Source: Gemmatimonadota bacterium
GTDB lineage: Bacteria > Gemmatimonadota > Gemmatimonadetes > Longimicrobiales > Gaopeijiaceae
Reading direction: 5' to 3'
DNA: 53,441 nucleotides
Assembly: GCA_029879725.1 (NCBI GenBank)
Contig: JAOUPR010000014.1
Location: 1 to 53,441, forward strand
Shown here: positions 24,959 through 34,893 of the stretch, piece by piece
Layout of the letters: each line of letters starts with the position of its first letter
How positions within the stretch are numbered: position 1 is the first letter of the stretch
Program-made: the position numbers and the translations under genes
Notes under the pieces: model-generated
Seen by the model: only the letters and a program-made list of their open reading frames with translations
The model's database searches: none
Told to the model about the DNA's origin: nothing

Positions 24959-25754
24959 CCGGGGGTTCACCCTCGTCGAGCTCATCGTCGTGACGGTGTT
25001 GGGTGCCCTCGTGGTGGGCGCGGCGCTCCAGGTGCTCGTCACCAACCAGCGCACCTACACGGCGCAGAATGCCCAGATCCAGGGGCAACAGGCCACCCGC
25101 GCCGCCCTGGAGGTCCTCCAGGCCGAGTTCCGGGAGCTCAGCCCCGCCGGGGGAGACATCGTGGTCATGGGGCGGGACTCGATCCGGATCCGCGCCATGC
25201 GCAAGCTGGGCGTCTCGTGCGAAAACATGCTCAGGGGTGGGAGCGAGCGTATTCTCTTCCTCCCCGTGGGGTATCGATTGGCGGTCGGGGACTCCATCCT
25301 GGTGTTCGCGGACAACGACGAGGCGTACTTCGAGGACGACCGCTGGATCAGCGCCCAGGTCACCAAGGTCGACAGCATGAAGGTGTGTCTCGGGGCGTTC
25401 TATGCCCACGAGCTCATCATGGCGGGGCAGGCTTCCCGGTTCGCCGCCGACAGCGTGCACTCCGGCGCCCCCATCCGAGCGTTCACGTACTACACGTATG
25501 GCCTCATGCAGTTGGATGGGGACTACTACCTTTCCCGTCGGAACGCGGCCGGGGTCCTCAGCCCGCTGGTGGGCCCCTTGCGCCCGGGGAGGGGGCTGGA
25601 GTTCACCTACCTGGACGAGTTCGGGGTCGTCACGACGGATCCCCTGAAGGTACGCCAGATCGGCGTCACGATTCGCAGTGAATCCAAGGCGCTGAACTCA
25701 CTCGGTGAGATGGTGTCGGACACCATCTTCGCTCGCATCTATACCAGGAACTAG
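24942..25754 (+). CDS. pilW: Minor pilin, PilW/GspJ type (cassette 2)
   Basis: A 270-residue prepilin. The leader MSIRGNRG precedes FTLVELIVVTVLGALVVGAALQVLVTNQRTY, a good PilW match. A large beta-rich C-terminal domain follows with two cysteines (GVSCEN and KVCLG). It overlaps the PilV-type gene by 17 bases. In the pilus model PilW joins FimT, PilV and PilX in the priming complex at the tip. Confidence 0.85.
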   Translation: MSIRGNRGFTLVELIVVTVLGALVVGAALQVLVTNQRTYTAQNAQIQGQQATRAALEVLQAEFRELSPAGGDIVVMGRDSIRIRAMRKLGVSCENMLRGGSERILFLPVGYRLAVGDSILVFADNDEAYFEDDRWISAQVTKVDSMKVCLGAFYAHELIMAGQASRFAADSVHSGAPIRAFTYYTYGLMQLDGDYYLSRRNAAGVLSPLVGPLRPGRGLEFTYLDEFGVVTTDPLKVRQIGVTIRSESKALNSLGEMVSDTIFARIYTRN

Positions 25755-25781
25755 CCGCCCCGTCGGTCGGGAAGGAGAATC

Positions 25782-26951
25782 ATGAAGATCGGAAGAGTGA
25801 GGCCACGACAGGGTGGATTCGCGCTCCCCGCGGCCATCGGAGCTCTGGTGATCGTGGGCGTGCTGGTCACCGCGGGCTTCTACATGGCCCGCCAGGAGGT
25901 GCGTATCGGGGTGGCGTCCAAGCACTCGGTCATGGCGCTCAACATCGCCCAGTCCGGGCTCAACGACGTCATGGCGAACTGGACCGCCTACCAGTTCAGC
26001 AAGATCGCGCCCTGGGGTGCCAAGGAACTCGCCGATACCATGGCCAACGGGTACTGGAACGCGCGCATCGTCAACCTCAACAACAATCTCTGGTTGCTGA
26101 CGGCCACGGGCACGGTCACGGAGGGCGGGGCCCTGTGGTCCGGGGCGAGCCGCCAGGTCGCCCTGGTGGCGCGCATGATCTTCGCGGACATCAGCCCGCC
26201 GGCGGCGCTCACCACCCGGGGGAAGACGGTCATCCAGGGTACGGCCTTCGTGCACGGCGAGGACACCGACCCTCCGGGGTGGACCGGCTACTGCTCCGGG
26301 AACAATCAAGACAAGCCGGGGATCGTGACCAACGACACGCTCCAGTTGTCGGGTACCGGGGTGGCCGGCATCACCGGCACACCGTCCGTGGTGCAGGACA
26401 CCGCGGTGGTGGACAGCACGTTCACCAACTTCGGGAACATGGAGTGGAACGACCTGGTGACCATCGCGAAGCTCACCGGGAAGAACGTGACGGGGCTGGG
26501 CGGTACCATCTCCACCGTGCTCCCCGACTCCATCGGTACAGTGTGCAGGACCACCACGCTGAACAACTGGGGCGATCCCCGGAGCCCGCTGGCCGCGTGC
26601 GGCGCCTACTTCCCCCTCGTCTACCACGCGGGGCCGAGCCTCACGATCCAGTCCGGTGGGTACGGGCAGGGGATCCTCCTGGTGGACGGCAACCTCTCGT
26701 TGCGTGGAGCCTTCGTCTTCTACGGCCTCATCGTCGTCCAGGGTACCTTCGAGACCCAGGGTGCCGGTAACCGCGTGATGGGGGGGGTCATGGCCTCCAA
26801 CACCGACTTCACGAACCAGACCGTCACCGGTGGTTCGGTGGTTACCAACTCCACCTGCGCCGTGGAACGGGCGCTCATGAACAACTCCAGCCTGGGAATG
26901 GCGCGGCCTCTCCCCCGGGGTTGGATGGATCTGAGTAACCTCGTAAGCTGA
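25782..26951 (+). CDS. pilX: Minor pilin, PilX/GspK-like, with NWGD beta-repeat module (cassette 2)
   Basis: A 389-residue protein with leader to RQGG, then FALPAAIGALVIVGVLVTAGFYMARQE without Glu5, as in PilX/GspK. The middle is Thr/Ser/Asn-rich. The C-terminal half repeats the module of the cassette 1 protein: Cys, NWGDP, ACGAYFP, then GQGILLVDGNLSLRG and GLIVVQGTFETQGAG rungs. AGGAG precedes the ATG at 25782. A strong terminator follows. Likely the tip-most minor pilin or an adhesin-like subunit. Confidence 0.78.
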   Translation: MKIGRVRPRQGGFALPAAIGALVIVGVLVTAGFYMARQEVRIGVASKHSVMALNIAQSGLNDVMANWTAYQFSKIAPWGAKELADTMANGYWNARIVNLNNNLWLLTATGTVTEGGALWSGASRQVALVARMIFADISPPAALTTRGKTVIQGTAFVHGEDTDPPGWTGYCSGNNQDKPGIVTNDTLQLSGTGVAGITGTPSVVQDTAVVDSTFTNFGNMEWNDLVTIAKLTGKNVTGLGGTISTVLPDSIGTVCRTTTLNNWGDPRSPLAACGAYFPLVYHAGPSLTIQSGGYGQGILLVDGNLSLRGAFVFYGLIVVQGTFETQGAGNRVMGGVMASNTDFTNQTVTGGSVVTNSTCAVERALMNNSSLGMARPLPRGWMDLSNLVS

Positions 26952-26965
26952 TCCGGTCGATACTT

Positions 26966-27012
26966 GCCGGCGGGGGTGGACGGTTTGTCCGCTTCCGCCG
27001 GCTTGCTTTTTT
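26966..27012 (+). terminator. Intrinsic terminator of minor-pilin cassette 2
   Basis: GCCGGCGG (26966-26973) pairs with CCGCCGGC (26995-27002). The loop itself contains GGAC/GTCC, and TTGCTTTTTT follows. Confidence 0.88.
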
Positions 27013-27060
27013 CGGTCGAATACACAAATGTTTACGGAAACTTCTGATTACCGGATCTGG

Positions 27061-27128
27061 AATTTGTTCTTGACAAGGCTGGAATTAGGGCGCTAAGCTG
27101 AATTTGGTAATCTGATAAAAATTTGTTC
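27061..27128 (+). promoter_or_regulatory. pilM promoter region with flanking direct repeats
   Basis: TTGACA at 27070-27075, an 18-base spacer, and TAAGCT at 27094-27099 form a sigma-70-type promoter about 50 bases before pilM. The 9-mer AATTTGTTC occurs at 27061-27069 and again at 27120-27128, on either side. The whole stretch 27013-27130 is strikingly A/T-rich for this genome. Confidence 0.45.
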
Positions 27129-27150
27129 CCCACTCCTTGCGGGTACACGC

Positions 27151-28188
27151 ATGGCTCTCTTCGGACGAAAAAAGACCTCCATCGGCCTGGACATCGGGTC
27201 CGGGTTCGTGAAGGTGGTGGAGGTGGACCGGTCGGGTAACCAACCCGAGGTGTCCCGGGTCGCCATGCGCCCCCTCCTCCCCGACGCCATCGTCGAGGGC
27301 GAGATCATGGACTATGGGCTCGTCTCCGACACGGTCCAGGGCCTCTTCCAGGAGATGGGCGTCAAGGGAGCCGAAGTCGTGACGGCGGTCGGTGGCCACG
27401 ACGTGATCATCAAGAAGATCCAGATGGATCGCATGAAGGAGTCGGATGCCCGTGCCGTGATCCGCTGGGAGGCCGAGCAGCACGTTCCCTTCGACATCAA
27501 GAGCGTGGAGCTGGACTTCCAGATCCTGAACCCCCACGGCGAGGGTCTCCAGATGGAGGTTCTCCTCGTCGCGGCCAAGAGGGAGCTGGTGGACAACCGG
27601 GTGGGCCTCCTCCAGGACGCCGGCGTGAACCCGGTGGTCATCGACGTGGACGCCTTCGCGCTCCACAACGCCTTCGAGTTCAACTACCCCGAGGCCATGG
27701 GGGGGATCGTGGCGCTGGTGAACGTGGGGCACGAGACCACCAACGTGAACATCCTGGAAGACGGTGTTCCCATCCTGACCCGCGACATCCCCTTCGGGTC
27801 GCGCCGCGTGCGGGAGGACCTCCAGCGCGAGCGCGGCCTCACCGCGGAGCAGGCCGAGGACGTCGTGCAGGGGAGGGCGTTGGTCGAGGACCTGACGCGC
27901 TTCGTGGACGCCTCGGCCGACGAGGTGGCCGTGGGGATCGAGCGCGCCAGTGCCTTCCTGATGACCCGGGACGACGGCGAGGCCCTGGGGAAGATCTACA
28001 TGAGTGGCGGCGGCGCCAGGATCCCCGGAATGGCGGAGTCCCTGGGCCGGCGGATGAACGTAGCGACCTACCTGGTGAATCCATTCGAGCGCGTACCGGT
28101 ACGGGCCGGTGCCGCGTCCGGGTTCTCCATCGACGAAGCCGCACCGATGCTCCTTCTGCCCCTTGGGCTGGCGCTGCGGAAGGCCTAA
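27151..28188 (+). CDS. pilM: PilM, actin-like inner-membrane platform protein
   Basis: A 345-residue cytoplasmic ATPase-fold protein that binds the N-terminus of PilN and links the motor to the alignment complex. Actin-fold motifs: GLDIGSGFVKVVEV near the N-terminus (phosphate 1), VVIDVDAFALHNAFE, ALVNVGHETTNVNIL (phosphate 2) and YMSGGGARIPGMAESLG (adenosine). The VNLLP motif that fills its groove is at the start of the downstream PilN. First gene of pilMNOPQ. The ribosome site is weak. Confidence 0.95.
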   Translation: MALFGRKKTSIGLDIGSGFVKVVEVDRSGNQPEVSRVAMRPLLPDAIVEGEIMDYGLVSDTVQGLFQEMGVKGAEVVTAVGGHDVIIKKIQMDRMKESDARAVIRWEAEQHVPFDIKSVELDFQILNPHGEGLQMEVLLVAAKRELVDNRVGLLQDAGVNPVVIDVDAFALHNAFEFNYPEAMGGIVALVNVGHETTNVNILEDGVPILTRDIPFGSRRVREDLQRERGLTAEQAEDVVQGRALVEDLTRFVDASADEVAVGIERASAFLMTRDDGEALGKIYMSGGGARIPGMAESLGRRMNVATYLVNPFERVPVRAGAASGFSIDEAAPMLLLPLGLALRKA

Positions 28189-28210
28189 CCCGCGAATGCG
28201 AGGCTGATCC

Positions 28211-28900
28211 TTGATCGAAGTCAATCTTCTTCCGGACGGAAAGAAGCGGACCTCACGGGGCGGTGGGATCAAATTCTCGCTGCCCAAGATGGGGAATCTG
28301 CCCACCGATCCGTATACGATGGCGGCGGTGGCCTCCGGGTTGCTGTCGGCGGCGCTGGTGGCGTGGCTCTTCCTGGGCGTTCGCGCGGACCTGGAGGAGG
28401 TGATGGTCCAGGAGGATGAAGCGCTTCAGGACTCCATCCGCCTGGCCGAGACCATCGAGCGTACGAATGCCCTCATCGCCCGCCGAGATTCCATCTCGGC
28501 TCGGGTCGAGATCATTCAGCAGATCGACGCGCAGCGATACGTCTGGCCGCACATCCTCGACGAGATCGGGCGCGCTCTCCCGGACTACACGTGGATGACG
28601 GAAATCGTGCAGACCTCCGGAGGCTCACCCCTGCAATTCCGGATCGCCGGCCAGGCGGGGAGCCTCTTCGCCGTCACGAACTTCATGGAGAACCTGGAGC
28701 GTTCCCCCTTCTTTCGTGGCGTCAAGCTACTGCGAACCGAGCAGGCCGCTTCCGCGGGCAGCCAGAGCGACATCGTGAACGTGTTCGAATTCACGCTCAG
28801 CTTCGAGCCACCCCCGCTGGAGGAGTTGGAGACGGTTCCGCTCTTCACGAATGATGTCGGTCCGGACGGGGAAGAGCCCTCCGACGACGGGGAGGACTGA
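28211..28900 (+). CDS. pilN: PilN, inner-membrane alignment protein
   Basis: A 229-residue bitopic protein. It opens with IEVNLLPDGKK, the PilM-binding motif, has one membrane helix (about 36-57: TMAAVASGLLSAALVAWLFLG), then a periplasmic coiled coil and a ferredoxin-like domain. It forms heterodimers with PilO. The start codon is TTG at 28211, 22 bases after pilM; it is the only start that keeps the VNLLP motif at the N-terminus. Confidence 0.93.
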   Translation: MIEVNLLPDGKKRTSRGGGIKFSLPKMGNLPTDPYTMAAVASGLLSAALVAWLFLGVRADLEEVMVQEDEALQDSIRLAETIERTNALIARRDSISARVEIIQQIDAQRYVWPHILDEIGRALPDYTWMTEIVQTSGGSPLQFRIAGQAGSLFAVTNFMENLERSPFFRGVKLLRTEQAASAGSQSDIVNVFEFTLSFEPPPLEELETVPLFTNDVGPDGEEPSDDGED

Positions 28901-28903
28901 GCA

Positions 28904-29584
28904 ATGGCCAGCCTGATTCCGACCGATCCGAAGCAGCGAAACATGATGGTGGCGGCCTTGGTGTTCCTGGCCGGCTTCTATCTCTTCTACTCCTACTGGT
29001 ACTCCGGGAAGAGAGAGGAAGTGGCCGCGATCCAGCAACACGTCGACAACCTGGACGCGCAGAATCGCCGCGCCCGACTCATCGAAGCGCGCGGTGGCGC
29101 CGACCTCGAGGAGCGCACCGCATTGTACGAGAGGCACGTGGCGCGCCTCGAGGAACTGATCCCGGGCGCGGAAGAGGTGCCCGCTCTCCTGAACAGCCTT
29201 CAGGAAAGGGCTCGCGCCACGGGTGTCGAGCAGAATCGGATGGTCCCGGAAGGTGAGCAGGTCGGGGCCTTCTATACCAGAACGTCCTACGAGATGGCGG
29301 TGATCGGAGAGTACCACGACGTGGCACGCTTCTTGACCGAAATAGCCAGCCTGACACGCATCGTCACCGCCATCGACATGGACATCCAGAAATTCGACCA
29401 GGTCCAGCTCTTTCCGGATTACGAATCGCCGATCCTGGCGTCGTTCCGGATCGAGACGTTCATCCTGCCGGACGCGACGCCCTCCGTACCCACGGGCGCG
29501 GGTCCACAGGCAGGTCCTGGTCAGGCGGGGGGCTTGAGCCCCGTGCCGATCACAGGTCCCGCCGTCCCTGACGTTGGAGAATGA
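28904..29584 (+). CDS. pilO: PilO, inner-membrane alignment protein
   Basis: A 226-residue bitopic protein: one membrane helix (about 14-29), a periplasmic coiled coil (REEVAAIQQHVDNLDAQNRRAR) and a ferredoxin-like domain (TSYEMAVIGEYHDVARFLTEIASLTRIV). It pairs with PilN and contacts PilP. The ATG is 3 bases after the pilN stop. A proline/glycine-rich tail follows residue 195. Confidence 0.93.
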   Translation: MASLIPTDPKQRNMMVAALVFLAGFYLFYSYWYSGKREEVAAIQQHVDNLDAQNRRARLIEARGGADLEERTALYERHVARLEELIPGAEEVPALLNSLQERARATGVEQNRMVPEGEQVGAFYTRTSYEMAVIGEYHDVARFLTEIASLTRIVTAIDMDIQKFDQVQLFPDYESPILASFRIETFILPDATPSVPTGAGPQAGPGQAGGLSPVPITGPAVPDVGE

Positions 29585-30080
29585 TGATGTATCAGTGTGA
29601 TCGCGTCACGTTGATGTGGGTGCTCGGCCTGGTCATGGCCGTGCAGCCCGCGGCCGTGTCGGCGCAAGAGCCTCCACCCGGCCCGCCGCAACAGGCGGAG
29701 CCCACGGAACTCGTGTACGAAAGGGAAATCTTTTCCTATCCACGGTACGAAAGGCGGAATCCTTTCCGGCCTCTCCTCTCCTCGGACGAGGGAGCGCCCC
29801 GCTTCGAACAGCTGCGGGTTCTGGGGATCATCTATTCCGCCGTACCCGGCGCCAGCGTCGCCACGTTGGGTACGAGCACCGTACAGGTGTCCGAAGACGG
29901 GACCCAGACGACGGTATCAACGGACCGGTCCCGGTCGTGGTACCTGAAGGCGGGTCAGTCGATCGGCAACATCAGGGTCGTGGAGATCCGCCGCGACCAG
30001 GTGATAGTGGACGTTACCGAGTTCGGGCTTCCTGAACGGAAGATCATGGAATTCCGGCAAAACCGGCCTGGAGGAGTACG

Positions 30081-30084
<4 letters not shown>
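29581..30084 (+). CDS. pilP: PilP-like pilotin/alignment protein
   Basis: A 167-residue exported protein that connects PilN/PilO to the secretin. It has a signal peptide ending near VSAQ (about residue 29) without a lipobox Cys, although classical PilP is a lipoprotein. Then a proline-rich linker, RRNPFRPLLS, and a small beta domain (LRVLGIIYSAVPGASVATLG, YLKAGQSIGNIRVVEIRRDQVIVD) typical of PilP/GspC-HR domains. It overlaps pilO and pilQ by ATGA. Confidence 0.85.
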
Positions 30085-31880
<1,796 letters not shown>

Positions 31881-31906
31881 GAAGGCTCACTCGGAGCGAC
31901 TGATCT

Positions 31907-34708
31907 ATGGACTCGAATCGACCGAAGTCACGGAAGGCCGCGCGCCTGCTCACGTTGGCGGTGGGACTTGCTCTCACCGCCGGATGCGACGGGGAGAATT
32001 TCTTCAAGACCGGGGGATCTCTGCTCCTGGGGGAGCAGGACAGCGGTGCGATACCCGTGGTGGACATCACGATCCCCACGGGCGATTCCCTGGCGTCCCG
32101 TCCGCTCGGTGACTCCGTATTCGTCTCCGCGCACATCACCGACGATGCCAGCATCGCCTCCGTGAACTTCTACGGAGTCGCGATCCGGGGTGACAAGGAT
32201 CTCGGGACGCAGGTGGTGGTGGATCGGTACGATGCGAAGACCATCACCCTTCCGATCGGTGTCGAGGACACGACGATCAACCGGTACATGATTCCCACGC
32301 CGGAGGACACCAGAGAGCGGGTGTACTTCATCGTGGAAGCCTTCGATACCCTCGGGGGAATGGGCGTGGACACGGTGAGCGTGGCGCTGGGCGGCCCCCA
32401 CGTGCGCGTTCTCGATCTGGTGGACGGCTCCACGGTCCAGACCGGGCTGGCGCTGGCGCTCCGGGTAGAGGGTACCGACCCCCTGGGCATCACGCAGATG
32501 CGACTGGACGTGAGTGGTGCGATCACCCAGAACATCATTCTGAACGTGAGCCCTCCGGTGGACTCGGTGGTGCTGGACACGCTGGTGATCATTCCCAACG
32601 GGGTCACCGGTGACATCACCATCACGGGAGGCGCGCGGAACAATCTGGACTTCCTGGGTGTGGATGGTCCCTATCGACTCACGATCCTCGCCGGTGGTCA
32701 GGGGGACGTCACCGCGCCCAAGGTGAAACACAAGGCGACCGTCACACCCCGGATGGAGATGACCGATTCCATCTATCTGAGTGTGACGGGAGCGGACGAC
32801 GCGCAGGGTTCGGGCGTGGCCCGCATGGGATACACGGTGATGGCGATCTCTCCATCACGCGGTGATACCCTGATCCAGACGCAGCAGGTCGCGTACTCTC
32901 CTGCCCGCACCGGGACGGTCACCTCAAACTTCGCATTCCTCCCGTTCAACGTGGGGACGCTGAACCTCCCGGACACCGTCGTCTTCCACATCTTCTCGTG
33001 GGCCATCGACGCCGCGGGGAACTGCGGCGCGGGATTGGGCGCGGACACGTTGGCATCCTACCCCTGTACCACCCTCCCGGGCGGTCAGATCGCCGTGATC
33101 GGCTCACCGGCCGTACCGGTGGTGCAGATGATGGTGGCCGGCCAGACGGTCGCGCTCCCCACCGGGGGAACCATCATGGACGCCGTGGTGGACACGGTCC
33201 GTAGGAATCTGTACCTGAGCAACCGTACGCAGGATCGCATCGAGATCTTCCGGCTGCAGTCGGGAACCTACCTGCCGTCGGTCCCGGTAGGCTCGGAGCC
33301 GTGGGGAATGACGTTGAACCAATGTGCTCCATTGAGCCCCGCACCGGGGTGTGGAGACACGTTGATCGTGGCCAATTCCGGCGGAACGAACCTGTCCAAC
33401 GTGTATCTGGGTCCGGTCGCGGGGGCGGGTCCGATATTCGAGGACGGCGGGCGACGACTGCTCACGCCCGACGTGATCCTGTTCGACGTGGAGCGCCGGA
33501 TAGACGACACGGGCCTCCGTCGGTACAAGGTGGTTCCGATTCCGCAGATCGCCACGACCGGCTTCTCGGACCGTCCGCAGCTCGCCGCGCGCGATTCGAC
33601 CGGGCAGCTCCATTACGCGACCATGGTCATTCCGTCGCTCCTCCAGGTCGGCACGCTTCGGAGAGTCATGATCCCGCCGGGCGCGACGGGTCCGGAGGTG
33701 AAGATGTTCGTCGAGCACGCGAACCTCACCGATGCGCCGGACTGGGTCGCCCTCGCTCACGTGGACGGGGCGGACGTGGTGGTGAGTGGCGTGGATCCCA
33801 ACGACCAGATGAGGCTCACGGACCATCAGCCCGGTAGCTATCTGACCAAGATCGTGAGCAGTGTCACGACGGTCGAGCAGGCGGCGGCGGAGATCGCGGG
33901 AGCGGGATCGGACGTGTTGATCGGCTCCGGTCGCTTCGACGTCGAGGCCATCGGATTCAGTGTGAAGACCCTGATCGCGAGCTCGGGAGACGGCGGTTGG
34001 GTGGCCTTCGGTGAAGGGGGAACCAACCCCGTCGGGCGCGTGATCATGTACGATGCGGCCAACAACGCCATCAGCCCACCCATCCCGGTGGCCGACCTGG
34101 TCACGAACGAGGGTGAGCCGGTGAGTGGCCTCAGCTTGAATTATGACGGCACTCTCGGGGTCGCACGGGGGCGTCACGCCTACTTCTTCACGACGGACCT
34201 GCGTCCGCAGGGTATCGCCGAGATCGACGTGCCCGGGGGCGCGGGGATCGTGATGCACCCGCTCCACGCGGACGCGCCTACGCTGACCAACGCAGGGTCG
34301 TTCCGCCCGGATACGCACCTCGCGTTCATCGCGACCGGAGAGAGGACGGTGGACATCTTCGACACCTTCCACTTCTTCCGGATGGGCCGCCTCTTCGTTC
34401 AGGAGAATATCACCGGACCCATGAAGGCGTCGCTGCCGTTCCCCGAGGACAATCTCGATGCGGGCGGGGTTCCCTTGCAGTGCGTCACACAGCCTGTAAC
34501 GGACCAGGTCGGACGGACCATCGGCCAGGCGGTCGAGATCTTCCAGGGCGGGAATTTCAACCTGCCCTGGCCCGCGGACGGCGCGGGCGGCGGGTCGGTG
34601 GACGGTTGTGTCGTCCTCAAGCTCTACGGGGTGACCGAGACGGGTGGGGTGGTGGTTCTGGACGTGCTCAAGGCCGACATCCTGAGGAACCATCCGGCGA
34701 GGCCCTGA
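31907..34708 (+). CDS. Large lipoprotein with Ig-like and beta-propeller-like regions, pilus-linked
   Basis: A 933-residue protein of unknown function. The lipobox LTAGC puts the lipidated Cys at residue 27. Residues 40-400 look like three or four beta-sandwich repeats (SVFVSAHITDDASIASVNFYG; SIYLSVTGADD). After about 410 come propeller-type blades (VVDTVRRNLYLSNRTQDRIEIF, GSEPWGMTLN, DTLIVANSGG). No metal loop of PilY1 type was recognised. It starts 26 bases after pilQ and ends before a strong terminator, so it is the last gene of the pilMNOPQ unit; a surface or adhesin role is inferred from this position only. Confidence 0.7.
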   Translation: MDSNRPKSRKAARLLTLAVGLALTAGCDGENFFKTGGSLLLGEQDSGAIPVVDITIPTGDSLASRPLGDSVFVSAHITDDASIASVNFYGVAIRGDKDLGTQVVVDRYDAKTITLPIGVEDTTINRYMIPTPEDTRERVYFIVEAFDTLGGMGVDTVSVALGGPHVRVLDLVDGSTVQTGLALALRVEGTDPLGITQMRLDVSGAITQNIILNVSPPVDSVVLDTLVIIPNGVTGDITITGGARNNLDFLGVDGPYRLTILAGGQGDVTAPKVKHKATVTPRMEMTDSIYLSVTGADDAQGSGVARMGYTVMAISPSRGDTLIQTQQVAYSPARTGTVTSNFAFLPFNVGTLNLPDTVVFHIFSWAIDAAGNCGAGLGADTLASYPCTTLPGGQIAVIGSPAVPVVQMMVAGQTVALPTGGTIMDAVVDTVRRNLYLSNRTQDRIEIFRLQSGTYLPSVPVGSEPWGMTLNQCAPLSPAPGCGDTLIVANSGGTNLSNVYLGPVAGAGPIFEDGGRRLLTPDVILFDVERRIDDTGLRRYKVVPIPQIATTGFSDRPQLAARDSTGQLHYATMVIPSLLQVGTLRRVMIPPGATGPEVKMFVEHANLTDAPDWVALAHVDGADVVVSGVDPNDQMRLTDHQPGSYLTKIVSSVTTVEQAAAEIAGAGSDVLIGSGRFDVEAIGFSVKTLIASSGDGGWVAFGEGGTNPVGRVIMYDAANNAISPPIPVADLVTNEGEPVSGLSLNYDGTLGVARGRHAYFFTTDLRPQGIAEIDVPGGAGIVMHPLHADAPTLTNAGSFRPDTHLAFIATGERTVDIFDTFHFFRMGRLFVQENITGPMKASLPFPEDNLDAGGVPLQCVTQPVTDQVGRTIGQAVEIFQGGNFNLPWPADGAGGGSVDGCVVLKLYGVTETGGVVVLDVLKADILRNHPARP

Positions 34709-34735
34709 CGTCGGCGCTCGCAGGGCTGGAGACTG

Positions 34736-34769
34736 CGCCCCGGGGGTTCGCCCCCGGGGCGCTTTCTCA
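34736..34769 (+). terminator. Terminator of the pilM-pilQ-lipoprotein unit
   Basis: GCGCCCCGGGGG (34736-34747), TTCG loop, CCCCCGGGGCGC (34752-34763), then TTTCTC. A perfect 12-bp stem with a stable UUCG tetraloop. Confidence 0.9.
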
Positions 34770-34805
34770 TGGCCCTGAGCTATGATCCACTCCGGAGCGA
34801 CTTTA

Positions 34806-34811
34806 TATAGT
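34806..34811 (+). promoter_or_regulatory. Probable -10 box of the aroC operon
   Basis: TATAGT stands in an A/T-rich patch (TTTATATAGTAGAT) 83 bases before aroC and after the terminator. The matching -35 (ATGATC at 34783-34788, 17-base spacer) is weak. Confidence 0.4.
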
Positions 34812-34893
34812 AGATGGGAAGGGCCGACGGACGGTGGCGGAATCCACCGTTGGGATCGGGGTTGTCCATGTCAGAGAAGGTGGTACGCGGCCA

